A stretch of 53,654 bases of DNA from positions 188,890-242,543 of the forward strand of contig NZ_VOPZ01000002.1 in assembly GCF_010470665.1 (NCBI RefSeq), written 5' to 3'. Of this stretch, positions 24,724-33,090 are shown piece by piece (the stretch's first letter is position 1; each line of letters starts with the position of its first letter). The stretch comes from Desulfovibrio sp. JC022 (GTDB lineage: Bacteria > Desulfobacterota > Desulfovibrionia > Desulfovibrionales > Desulfovibrionaceae). The position numbers were made by a program, and so were the translations under genes. The notes under the pieces were generated by a model that had not been told where the DNA came from, did not search any database, and saw only the letters and a list, made by a program, of their open reading frames with translations.

Positions 24724-25782
24724 CTACTTCTTCTTAACAATCTTATAAGTAACAAACATCTGGCCTGCGAGCACGGACATGAGAATCAGTCCTTCCATGA
24801 TGGAACCGAAAGATGCCGGGGTCTGCATTTCAAGCTGCATATTTTCAACGCCCACGCGCAGTGCTGCCAGCAAATATGCGGCGATGCCTATATAAAGTGG
24901 ATGCAACCTTGCCAGCCATGCCACAACAATAGCGGTATAACCGTAACCGACCATAATGGAAGGTTGCAGCCTGTTGATGGTGGCGGAAGCTTCAATACAT
25001 CCGGCCCAGCCGGCAAGCGCGCCGGAAATAGCCATGACCAAAATGGTCAGCATTCCATAAGGAAGGCGGGAATACATTGCTATTCTTTCACCCTCACCAG
25101 CAACCTTGATATCAAAGCCGAGTCTGGTGAAGCGCATGAATGCCCACATCGCTATTCCTGAACCGACACAGACCGCGAATCCCCAATGCAACCGGGTATC
25201 GCCGATCTGTCCGATAATGGCAGCCGGAGAAAACTCGGGGGTCACCGGAAAGCCGAAGCTGGCCGGGTCCTTCCAAGCGCCGAACACGAGGTATTCAAGC
25301 AGCAGGATGGCAATATAGTTGAGCATCAGGGTGGAGATAATCTCGTTGACCTGTAGTTTAAGCCGCAAAACAGCCGGTATGTAAGCCCAGAAGGCACCAA
25401 AAATGGCAGCACAAATGAACATTAGCGGCATAAGCAGATAGCCGGGCAGTCCGGGAAAAGTCAAAGCAGCCCACGTAGCCCCGATTGCACCAAGCGCAAA
25501 CTGACCTTCAGCCCCAATATTCCAGACCTGCATCCTGAAGGCTGTAGCAACACCCAGTGCGCAAAGAAAAATGGGAATAGATTTTAAAAGGGCATCTTCC
25601 AAAGCCCATGAAGCACCAAAAGACCCCTGCCAGAGCACGAAGAGTCCTTGTACAGCAGATTTTCCCTGCAATTCAAGCAGGAGCGCGCTGATCCCGAAAG
25701 ATAGAACCAGAGCACCCACGATAATAAACGGGGTGCCCCAGTTCCAGGGTTCGTCACGCTTTTGTAAGCGATAACCCAACAT
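24724..25782 (-). CDS. BMP-type ABC transporter permease (first subunit)
   Basis: A 352-residue polytopic BPD_transp_2 permease, NupB/YufP-like. Segments FIIVGALVLSFGISALLLEL and FLCALGVATAFRMQVWNIGAEGQFALGAIGAT match the family start, with VNEIISTLMLNYIAILLLEYLV in the middle. It partners the second permease and the ATPase, and sits six bases after the binding-protein stop, so the four transport genes are one unit. Confidence 0.92.
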   Translation of the reverse strand: MLGYRLQKRDEPWNWGTPFIIVGALVLSFGISALLLELQGKSAVQGLFVLWQGSFGASWALEDALLKSIPIFLCALGVATAFRMQVWNIGAEGQFALGAIGATWAALTFPGLPGYLLMPLMFICAAIFGAFWAYIPAVLRLKLQVNEIISTLMLNYIAILLLEYLVFGAWKDPASFGFPVTPEFSPAAIIGQIGDTRLHWGFAVCVGSGIAMWAFMRFTRLGFDIKVAGEGERIAMYSRLPYGMLTILVMAISGALAGWAGCIEASATINRLQPSIMVGYGYTAIVVAWLARLHPLYIGIAAYLLAALRVGVENMQLEMQTPASFGSIMEGLILMSVLAGQMFVTYKIVKKK

Positions 25783-25788
25783 AAATTA

Positions 25789-26865
25789 TTACTTGGTATT
25801 CCCGATTACGCCTTCAACAAACCACATCATACCGAGCATTTCAGGATCGGTCATGGATTTTCCGGCGGGAACCACTACTTTGCCGTTCTGGTCCTTGATG
25901 GGACCTACAAAAATTGCGTTGTTGCCTTCAATAATCTCTTTCTTGGCAGCTTCAACCTTATCCTTAACATTTTGGGGAACCATGGGACCGTAGGGAGCAA
26001 TACGCACTACGTCCTGATCCATGCCCCACCACAGGGATTCGTTACCCTGCCATACACCATCACGAAACTGCTTAACAGCGTTCTCGAAGATAGGTGCCCA
26101 GTGCCAGACAGCAGCGGTAAGGTGAGCTTTGGGTGCCATCTTGGACATATCGGAGTTGTAACCAATGGAGTACTTGCCGCGCTCCTGAGCAGCTTCCTGC
26201 GGGCCGGGGGAGTCCTGATGCTGGGTGATAACATCAGCTTTCATATCCAGCAGGGAGATGGCTGCGTCTTTTTCCAGTGCGGGATCGTACCAGGTTTTGG
26301 TCCATACGACACGAACGGTGGCTTCGGGATTAACAGAACGCACACCAAGAGTGAAAGCGTTAATGCCGCGGATAACTTCAGGAATGGGGAAAGCTGCAAC
26401 GTAACCGATGACGTTGGACTTGGTCATCATACCTGCAACCATACCGGTCAGGTAACGTGCCTGATACATACGGCCGAAGTAGTTGCTCATGTTCGGGGTG
26501 GTTTTGAAACCGGAGCAGTGCAAGAATGCGGTCTTAGGAAATTTCTTGGAAACTTTGACCATGGGGTCCATGTAACCGAAGCTGGTACCGATAACCATGT
26601 CGTAACCCTTACGGGCAAAGTTGAGTACTACACGCTCGGAGTCCGGACCTTCAGCCACGGCCTCAACATAAGAAGTTTCAACCCAGTCGAATTTATCGAT
26701 TGCCTGACGGCCCTGATCCTGTGCGTAGGAGTAACCTTCGTCACCAACGGGGGTAATGTACACAAAACCGACTTTAACTTTATCCTTCTTGGTACCGGCA
26801 AACGCAACAGATGCCAGCATTACGGACATGGCCGCAACAATGGCCATAAGCAGAACTTTACGCAT
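25789..26865 (-). CDS. BMP family periplasmic binding protein
   Basis: A 358-residue exported solute-binding protein. A signal peptide ends near SVAFA before GTKKDKVKVGFVY; no lipobox Cys is present, so it should be free in the periplasm rather than a lipoprotein. VGDEGYSYAQDQGRQAIDKF and GTSFGYMDPMVKVSKKFPKTAFLHCSGF match the basic membrane protein family that binds nucleosides or purines. ATG at 26865 has GGAG six bases upstream; the preceding ATG at 26868 is only three bases away from it. It is the first of the four transport genes, after the phosphoribosyltransferase. Confidence 0.92.
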   Translation of the reverse strand: MRKVLLMAIVAAMSVMLASVAFAGTKKDKVKVGFVYITPVGDEGYSYAQDQGRQAIDKFDWVETSYVEAVAEGPDSERVVLNFARKGYDMVIGTSFGYMDPMVKVSKKFPKTAFLHCSGFKTTPNMSNYFGRMYQARYLTGMVAGMMTKSNVIGYVAAFPIPEVIRGINAFTLGVRSVNPEATVRVVWTKTWYDPALEKDAAISLLDMKADVITQHQDSPGPQEAAQERGKYSIGYNSDMSKMAPKAHLTAAVWHWAPIFENAVKQFRDGVWQGNESLWWGMDQDVVRIAPYGPMVPQNVKDKVEAAKKEIIEGNNAIFVGPIKDQNGKVVVPAGKSMTDPEMLGMMWFVEGVIGNTK

Positions 26866-26960
26866 CATCCACTCCTTGAGAATTAGTTAGTAAACCCTGT
26901 TGAAGCTCCGTATCAACGAACCTTCCCCTGATTTTGAAAACAAAAAAACAAATACACAAC

Positions 26961-26992
26961 CAGCCCCCGGACTCCCTGCGTCCGGCAGCTGG
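26961..26992 (-). terminator. Hairpin between gpt and the binding-protein gene
   Basis: On the minus strand CAGCTGCCGGAC / GTCCGGGGGCTG form a GC-rich stem with loop GCAGGGA, followed ten to seventeen bases later by a T-run (TTTGTTTTTTTG). It may be a partial terminator tuning transport relative to gpt. Confidence 0.6.
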
Positions 26993-27024
26993 AAATGCAA
27001 ATGTCTAATTAACCCTGAACCGTG

Positions 27025-27045
27025 CTAAGACCTTGAAAGTCTTAG
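27025..27045 (-). other. Hairpin overlapping the gpt stop codon
   Basis: CTAAGAC / GTCTTAG, seven-base arms with a seven-base loop. The gpt stop (27042-27044) lies inside one arm. There is no T-run on the minus strand, so this is more likely an RNA-stability or processing element than a terminator. Confidence 0.5.
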
Positions 27046-27539
27046 TTATTTTCTTCCTGACAAACCTTCGCAATGGGCTCGGCGAACTGAGTCGCGCTGT
27101 CCCACGGAAAAAGAATCCAGGTATCCTGACTCACTTCAGTAATGAAGGTGTCCACTAAAGGACGCCCTTCGGGCTTGGCATAAATAGTGGCAAAATGGGC
27201 CTTGGGAACCATTTCCCGGACCAGTTTTGCAGTGCCTCCGGTGTCGACAAGGTCATCCACCAAAAGCCAACCTTCGCCATCGCCTTTGAAATCTTTAAGC
27301 ACAGTGGCTTTCTTTTCCTGAACTTTCCAATCATAAGTGGAAATGCAGACGGTGTCGATAAGTCTTATATCAAGCTCACGAGCCAGAATCGCCGCAGGAA
27401 CAAGTCCGCCACGGGTAATGGCAAGAATGCCTTCAAAAGGACCTTTTTCAAGCAGCCGCCAGGACAAAGCCCTGCAATCACGGTGCAGCTGTTCCCATGA
27501 GATGGGATACATTTTATTATATCTGTCTGCCTTGGACAA
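27042..27539 (-). CDS. gpt: Xanthine-guanine phosphoribosyltransferase
   Basis: A purine salvage enzyme joining PRPP with xanthine, guanine or hypoxanthine. The 165 residues match Gpt: [38 protein letters not shown], and the PRPP loop [14 protein letters not shown] (residues ~92-105). The TTG at 27539 follows AAGGAG by nine bases; an ATG nine codons later has no such site. It lies upstream of the BMP-type importer on the same strand, so uptake and trapping of the base are probably coupled. Confidence 0.9.
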   Translation of the reverse strand: MSKADRYNKMYPISWEQLHRDCRALSWRLLEKGPFEGILAITRGGLVPAAILARELDIRLIDTVCISTYDWKVQEKKATVLKDFKGDGEGWLLVDDLVDTGGTAKLVREMVPKAHFATIYAKPEGRPLVDTFITEVSQDTWILFPWDSATQFAEPIAKVCQEENN

Positions 27540-27864
27540 TTTATCTTCTCCTTAATTTCCATGCATGCACGCGGTTTCCCTAGCCCAAGGAATGGACAAG
27601 AGCAACATAAAAATAAACGTGATCCCACATTTATGAAAATTCAGGCATTACTGATCATTGTTATAAGCCGCTTCAATTACCGTAAAACAAGGCTTCAAAC
27701 GGCAATCAACCTTTTAACAGCAGAAAACTACTCCCGTCTACCCTGCACTGGAAATGAAATCGACCACCGACCTTATTATTATTTTTGATTTTACATAAAA
27801 CACAGGCAAGGATAAAAGAAGAGTTGAAGATAAGAAAATTCCAACAATTCAAAATTAAAGGTCA
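27540..27864. other. Divergent intergenic region, no gene seen
   Basis: A 325-base AT-rich gap between gpt and the GGDEF-like gene, which should hold both promoters. A 75-codon open frame at 27561-27788 has no ribosome site or family features. I find no purine riboswitch core and no clear consensus promoter. Confidence 0.4.
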
Positions 27865-28953
27865 ATGCTTATGAGATTTCAGGATGCCGCCCGTCTGCGA
27901 TACAGAATAACCCTGCCTATTATCCTTCTGCTGGCCCTGAGTGCACTTCATATTTTTCATACCCTGCTGATCGAACGCAGTAATTTGACTGATACGCAAG
28001 AGCTGCTCAACGGTCTGCAAGCAACTGCCGGGGAAATCCTGACCAGCCCGGAAGGTATGGGTTACGACTCCGCAGCAAAGGCTTTTACCGCCATTACCGA
28101 TAAATTGCAGAACTACCCCGAAGACAACCGCTTTAAAGAACTCTTGAATGATGAAAATTCCGGCTTGTTTCTTTCTACTGACAATTTTCTTGCCGCTGTT
28201 AAATCCGGCGACAACAGCACAATCAAAAAAGCCATGCGCAAACTGGGGTTGTCCATAGGCATGGTCTCTTCGGATATCAATAAATCATCGACCAGCGACC
28301 ATGTTGATCTAGTGAAATATGAGTACGGAATACTTTTTTTAATCTGTATTCTCGCAGTCATCCAGTACTACCTTGTGGATTCCCCCATGCGTGATGAATT
28401 GATTCGCTGCGCCCGTGAAAAAGAACTTAGCAAATCCACCATCAAAAAACTTGCCGAACGGGATACCCTGACCAACCTGCCCGGCAGAATGAAATTTTAT
28501 GAAGAATCGGAAAAAGCCGTCTCCACTGCAACGAGGTACGGCTCGGACCTCGCACTCATAAAAATGGATATCCACGACTTTAAAACCATCAATCAGCAGC
28601 ACGGACAAAAGGCCGGAGACAAAATTCTGGCCGGATTTGCCCGCGTTGTGCGTAAAAATTTAAGACGCCCGGACAGCTTCTTCCGGGTCGGCGGGGACAA
28701 ATTCATCATCCTTGCCCCGCACACAAGTGTGACCAATGCCAAGAACCTTATGGAAAAAATCAACAAGCTGATTACCCGTACCAAGAGCTTGAAAGCTGTT
28801 CCTTTTTTATTGAACACCGGGATTGCCATGAGCGAACACAAGGAATCCGCAGAATCCCTGCTTAAAAAAGTTGATCTGGCTTTGAATGAATCCAAAAAAT
28901 ACGGCCCCGGAGCCGTATATACCCATCCTGAATCTGCTAAACCTGCTGAGTAA
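27865..28953 (+). CDS. Membrane protein with degenerate GGDEF domain (GGDKF)
   Basis: A 362-residue protein. A first membrane segment (YRITLPIILLLALSALHIFHTLL) and a second (YGILFLICILAVIQYYLV, ~residues 153-170) enclose a periplasmic helical sensor of about 120 residues. The cytosolic part from ~195 is a GGDEF fold with DTLTNLPGRMKFYEE and MDIHDFKTINQQHGQKAGD. The signature is GGDKF at 276-280, with Lys replacing Glu, so cyclase activity is doubtful. The product-binding RxxD motif (RRPD), five residues before it, is kept. It may be a c-di-GMP receptor rather than a synthase. The S9 peptidase gene begins four bases after its stop. Confidence 0.88.
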   Translation: MLMRFQDAARLRYRITLPIILLLALSALHIFHTLLIERSNLTDTQELLNGLQATAGEILTSPEGMGYDSAAKAFTAITDKLQNYPEDNRFKELLNDENSGLFLSTDNFLAAVKSGDNSTIKKAMRKLGLSIGMVSSDINKSSTSDHVDLVKYEYGILFLICILAVIQYYLVDSPMRDELIRCAREKELSKSTIKKLAERDTLTNLPGRMKFYEESEKAVSTATRYGSDLALIKMDIHDFKTINQQHGQKAGDKILAGFARVVRKNLRRPDSFFRVGGDKFIILAPHTSVTNAKNLMEKINKLITRTKSLKAVPFLLNTGIAMSEHKESAESLLKKVDLALNESKKYGPGAVYTHPESAKPAE

Positions 28954-28957
28954 CAAA

Positions 28958-30889
28958 ATGAAAACACTGCGAACTCTTATTGTTGCGGTCTCTGCTGTCA
29001 CCCTTTTTCTGGGGGCTACAGCCTGTTCCACCCACAAACCGGCACCTGCCCACGAAATCACGAAAACAGTGCTGAAAGCTGGGCAGATTCCCCTGCACGA
29101 ATTCTTCAAAAACCCTGTAGCTGAAGGATTCACCATATCCCCTGACGGCAATAAAATCGCATGGCTGGCACCTTGGCAAGACAGGCTCAATATTTTCGTC
29201 AAAGAACTTTCCAGCGGCAGGACCACCAGAGTGACCAGCGCAACGAAAAGAGACATATACGGTTATTTCTGGGCCGGAAGCCAGCGTATTGTCTTCGGGC
29301 AGGACTCCGGTGGAGATGAAAATGTCCACACCTTTTCTGCCGCCATTGACGGCAGCGGAGAAAAGGACCTGACCCCATTTGAAAACACCCGCACCAACCT
29401 TCTGGATGAACTTGAAAATGATGATAACCACATCCTCATTACCATAAACAAGGACGACTCCAGACTTTTTGATGTGTACAAACTTAACGTTGTCAGCGGA
29501 GAGCTTGAACTGGAAGCCCGCAATCCCGGCGATGTAAGCGGCTGGATGACCGACCATAACGGTAAAGTGCGCATAGCCATGGCCAACCGCAACGGACAAA
29601 ATGTAGTTCTCTACCGGAACACCGACTCTGAATTATTTCGTCCGATCCTGAGTATGGATTTCAGGACAGCCTTTAATCCCCTGCTCTTTGATTTCAAAAA
29701 CAAAAAAATCTACGTCAGCACCAATATGGACCGGGACAAACAGGCCATTTACCTTTTCAACCCGGAAACACAAAAGCTCGAACAACTGGTTTTCGAGCAT
29801 CCCGATGTTGATGTCGCTCAGCTCCTTTATTCCAAGAAACGCAAAATTATCACCGGTACGGGCTTCTATACCGACAAACACCATTACGTATTTTTCGACG
29901 ATAATCGTGAAGAGTTGCAAAATGAATTGGAATCAAGGTTGCCCGGCTATGAAGTGGTCGTGACTGATGCAGACAAGGACGAAACCAAATGCATCGTCCG
30001 TACCTACTCTGACCGCAGTCTCGGTGCCGGATATATTTATGATGTAAAAAGTAAAAAGCTGGAAAAAATTGCCGAAGTCAGCCCATGGCTTGATAAATCT
30101 CAAATGGCTGAGATGAAACCTGTTTCCTTCATTTCCCGCGACGGCCTGACCATCCACGGCTACCTGACCCTGCCCAAAAACAAAAAAGCGGGAGGCTTGC
30201 CCGTACTCATTAATCCACATGGCGGACCGTGGGCACGTGACCACTGGGGATTCAACCCTGAAACACAGTTCCTTGCCAACCGGGGAATCGCGGTCATGCA
30301 AGTCAACTTCCGGGGTTCAACCGGATACGGACGCGAATTCTGGGAAAAGGGATTCAAACAATGGGGTTTGAACATGCAGAACGACCTCACTGACGCGGCA
30401 CACTGGCTGATAGATTTAGGAATTGCCGATCCCGAGCGGATTGCCATTTATGGCGGATCATACGGTGGTTACGCCACTTTAGCAGGATTGACCTTCACTC
30501 CGAACCTGTATGCCTGCGGCATTGATTACGTCGGTCCCTCCAACCTGTTCACCCTGCTGGAAACCCTGCCCCCGTACTGGGAAACTGAAAAGATGGAATT
30601 TTACATCAAAGTCGGCGATCCGGTCCGCGACTACAAACTGCTGCGCAAAGTTTCCCCGGTCTTTCATGCGGATAAAATCAAGGCCCCGCTCTTCGTAGCT
30701 CAGGGAGCCAACGATCCAAGAGTCAAACAGGCAGAGTCAGATCAGATTGTAAAAGCCCTGCGGGATCGAGGAGTGGCAGTAGAGTATATGGTTAAGGATA
30801 ACGAGGGACACGGATTTCACAATCAGGAAAACCGCTTTGACTTCTATGAGGCTATGGAAAGATTTTTGGATAAGCATCTGTTGCAGTAA
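28958..30889 (+). CDS. S9-family prolyl oligopeptidase-like lipoprotein
   Basis: A 643-residue serine peptidase. The N-terminus MKTLRTLIVAVSAVTLF leads to GATACS, a plausible lipobox, so it should be exported and lipid-anchored. Residues ~40-370 are a beta-propeller with repeated PDG / FN-PE type blades. The C-terminal alpha/beta hydrolase has HGGPWARDHWGFNPE, the nucleophile elbow GGSYGGY with Ser501, GANDPR with the acid Asp, and EGHGFH with the His. It resembles acylaminoacyl-peptidases. I start it at 28958 because of the signal peptide; a longer frame would overlap the previous gene. A bidirectional terminator follows. Confidence 0.9.
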   Translation: MKTLRTLIVAVSAVTLFLGATACSTHKPAPAHEITKTVLKAGQIPLHEFFKNPVAEGFTISPDGNKIAWLAPWQDRLNIFVKELSSGRTTRVTSATKRDIYGYFWAGSQRIVFGQDSGGDENVHTFSAAIDGSGEKDLTPFENTRTNLLDELENDDNHILITINKDDSRLFDVYKLNVVSGELELEARNPGDVSGWMTDHNGKVRIAMANRNGQNVVLYRNTDSELFRPILSMDFRTAFNPLLFDFKNKKIYVSTNMDRDKQAIYLFNPETQKLEQLVFEHPDVDVAQLLYSKKRKIITGTGFYTDKHHYVFFDDNREELQNELESRLPGYEVVVTDADKDETKCIVRTYSDRSLGAGYIYDVKSKKLEKIAEVSPWLDKSQMAEMKPVSFISRDGLTIHGYLTLPKNKKAGGLPVLINPHGGPWARDHWGFNPETQFLANRGIAVMQVNFRGSTGYGREFWEKGFKQWGLNMQNDLTDAAHWLIDLGIADPERIAIYGGSYGGYATLAGLTFTPNLYACGIDYVGPSNLFTLLETLPPYWETEKMEFYIKVGDPVRDYKLLRKVSPVFHADKIKAPLFVAQGANDPRVKQAESDQIVKALRDRGVAVEYMVKDNEGHGFHNQENRFDFYEAMERFLDKHLLQ

Positions 30890-30913
30890 GTTCATATCTT
30901 AGCACCAATAAAA

Positions 30914-30945
30914 AAACGCCGCTCTCTTAAACGAAAGCGGCGTTT
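30914..30945. terminator. Bidirectional terminator
   Basis: Ten-base perfect arms AAACGCCGCT / AGCGGCGTTT, flanked by A-rich and T-rich bases, between the convergent S9 peptidase and dGTPase genes. Confidence 0.82.
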
Positions 30946-30970
30946 CTTGGTTCTTTAAAATATAATCAAC

Positions 30971-32293
30971 TTACCGCCTCAACAACGAAATTCCCGAAAT
31001 CTTATTAAAAGTACGCACAGCAAAGGTATCGGTCATTCCAGAAACATAATCCACTATTCTCTGGGTATTTTCATACACGGTTGCCTCAGCTGACGGTGCG
31101 TAAAGTTCAGGCAGCAGCTTGACGGACTTCTTGCATTTCGCTCCCAGCTTGCCCTTGCCATGAATCTCAATCACGATCTGCCCCAGAAAATCCAAAATCT
31201 TCCAAAGCACTTCATAAGCTGCTGCTTCAGTTTCAATTACTTCTGTAGAATTGTAGACCTTTTCAATGGCAATTTTTTTAAGTGTGCTGAATTCTTCAGC
31301 CTTGTCGATTTCCTCAGTCAGGCTGGAATTAAATTTCCCGGCCAAAATTTCCTGCTCAAAATCAAAAAAGATATCGCTGCAACTTTCCACCAACGCATTG
31401 ATGGTGCAGGCCCGCAGATACTCCACTTGCTCCTTTTTACCGGGAATCCGGTCTACACGAGCAACTATGTCCGGCTTATTGTCCATGATATCCAGAAAAA
31501 TACGGCGCAGTTCATCAAAGGAAATCAAATTGAGACGATGACCGTCTTCAATATCAATAACGTGGTAGCAAATGTCATCCGCTGCCTCCACCAGATAGGC
31601 AAAGGGATGGCGGGCCCATTTTTTATCTTCCAGCTCGATCAATCCAAGATGCTCAGCAACTTCGGCGTAAATTTCTGCCTCACTGGCAAAAATACCGAAC
31701 TTTTTTTTATCTTTAATGTGCCCGGAAACATAAGGATACTTGGTAAAAGCTGCCAAAGCTGCACAGGTCAGCTGCATTCCGCCTTTGCTGTACGGACGTT
31801 GGAGAGCCAAAATATTTCGCAACCCCTGCGCATTACCTTCAAACCAGATAAAATCGTTGCGATGCTCTTCAGCAACCATAGAACAAAGCTTTGTGCCGAT
31901 CTCCGAAGTCTGAAACCAGTCCCGAATAACATCCTCCCCGGAATGCCCGAATGGAGGGTTTCCTATATCGTGGGCAAGACAGGCCGTTGCCACTACGGTT
32001 CCCGGTTCCGAAGAAATCAGGTCAAGATCTGGATACTTTTCAACCAGCTTACTGCCGACCATATTCCCAAGGGAGCGGCCCACGGAAGAAGTCTCCAGAC
32101 TGTGAGTCAGTCTGGTTCGCACATAATCACTGCGAGAAAGCGGAAAAACCTGCGTTTTATCCTGCAATCGCCTAAAAGCTGATGAAAAAATAATGCGGTC
32201 AAAATCTCTCTGAAATTCACTGCGGTCTTTATCGATGTAATTTGATTTTTCTTTTCCGATTCTCTGCTTACTGAGCAACTTATGCCATTTCAT
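30971..32293 (-). CDS. dgt: dGTP triphosphohydrolase (HD domain)
   Basis: Hydrolyses dGTP, or other dNTPs, to the deoxynucleoside and triphosphate. The 440 residues show DFDRIIFSSAFRRLQDKTQVFPL, RLTHSLETSSVGRSLG with metal His64, and CLAHDIGNPPFGHSGE with His108, Asp109 and His117. The C-terminal half contains EAADDICYHVIDIEDGHRL. It is the last gene after two solute-binding protein genes, only five bases downstream of the second, so the three may be co-transcribed. Related enzymes can also defend against phage by depleting dNTPs; nothing here shows that role. Confidence 0.94.
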   Translation of the reverse strand: MKWHKLLSKQRIGKEKSNYIDKDRSEFQRDFDRIIFSSAFRRLQDKTQVFPLSRSDYVRTRLTHSLETSSVGRSLGNMVGSKLVEKYPDLDLISSEPGTVVATACLAHDIGNPPFGHSGEDVIRDWFQTSEIGTKLCSMVAEEHRNDFIWFEGNAQGLRNILALQRPYSKGGMQLTCAALAAFTKYPYVSGHIKDKKKFGIFASEAEIYAEVAEHLGLIELEDKKWARHPFAYLVEAADDICYHVIDIEDGHRLNLISFDELRRIFLDIMDNKPDIVARVDRIPGKKEQVEYLRACTINALVESCSDIFFDFEQEILAGKFNSSLTEEIDKAEEFSTLKKIAIEKVYNSTEVIETEAAAYEVLWKILDFLGQIVIEIHGKGKLGAKCKKSVKLLPELYAPSAEATVYENTQRIVDYVSGMTDTFAVRTFNKISGISLLRR

Positions 32294-32298
32294 TTATG

Positions 32299-33087
32299 TT
32301 ATTTTCCTTTTTCTATAACGGACGAATCCATATATTTCTTCATTATCAGGTGCAAGGTCCCGTCCTTACGCATGGATTCAAGAGCTACATTAAAACGGTC
32401 ACGCAAGTCACCCATTTGTTTATTTTTGTAAAAAGCAACATAGACTTTATTGAAACTGACAGGAGGGTAAAGTTTCCGTATCTGCCCTTCCAGCCCTTGC
32501 TTACGAATGGTATGTAATGTTGAAGCAGTATCCCCAAGTAATATATCAAAACGCCCTTTAATTAACTTGGCAACATTCATTACCGGGGAAACAACTTTCT
32601 CAATATGGGCTTCCGGCACATTATTTTCAAAAAAAATGTCAACTTTCTTTCCATAATTGTAACCACTTACAACACCGAACCTGAATTCCTTCATTTTAGA
32701 CAAATCACCATCAAAAACAATATCCGAATCCTTGCGAACAAAAAAAGAAATGGTCTCACCCCTGATCGGATTACTGAAATACATCTTTTGCTCTCTATCC
32801 GGGACCTTCAATATTCCGAAAAGGCCGTCAGCATGCCCATTCATGCCCATATGCAAAGCGCGCTTCCATGGAACAAGATTTATATCCAGGTCCACATTCA
32901 TGCGGTGAAAGCTTTCCCGCATAATTTCAATATCCCATCCCTTAAGGGTTCCATTCTGGCAATACGCATAAGGAGTATACTCCAAGGAAACAAAAGAGTA
33001 CCTATCCGCCCGCACAGCAGTTGTTGATAGTATAAATACGGCACAAAGAAGCCAGAAGGCAGCGGTTATCTTGACACCCCTAACCAT
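32299..33087 (-). CDS. Periplasmic solute-binding protein, family 3 (tandem copy 2)
   Basis: A 262-residue exported protein with a signal peptide (ITAAFWLLCAVFILSTTAVRA) and the SBP_bac_3 fold: YSFVSLEYTPYAYCQNGTLKGWDIEIM, LVPWKRALHMGMNGHADGLFG, and FRFGVVSGYNYGKK. It is clearly paralogous to the gene just upstream, matching at the same motifs over its whole length. No permease or ATPase gene is nearby, so it is either a stray binding protein for a transporter elsewhere or a sensor. It sits three bases after its paralogue and five bases before dgt. Confidence 0.88.
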   Translation of the reverse strand: MVRGVKITAAFWLLCAVFILSTTAVRADRYSFVSLEYTPYAYCQNGTLKGWDIEIMRESFHRMNVDLDINLVPWKRALHMGMNGHADGLFGILKVPDREQKMYFSNPIRGETISFFVRKDSDIVFDGDLSKMKEFRFGVVSGYNYGKKVDIFFENNVPEAHIEKVVSPVMNVAKLIKGRFDILLGDTASTLHTIRKQGLEGQIRKLYPPVSFNKVYVAFYKNKQMGDLRDRFNVALESMRKDGTLHLIMKKYMDSSVIEKGK

Positions 33088-33090
33088 CTA

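Noticed and set aside
26869-27041. Purine riboswitch before the BMP importer genes
   Set aside because: Hairpins are present but I cannot match the three-way junction core of purine riboswitches.
27561-27788. A 75-codon frame upstream of the GGDEF-like gene
   Set aside because: No ribosome site, no family features, and it lies in the region expected to hold divergent promoters.
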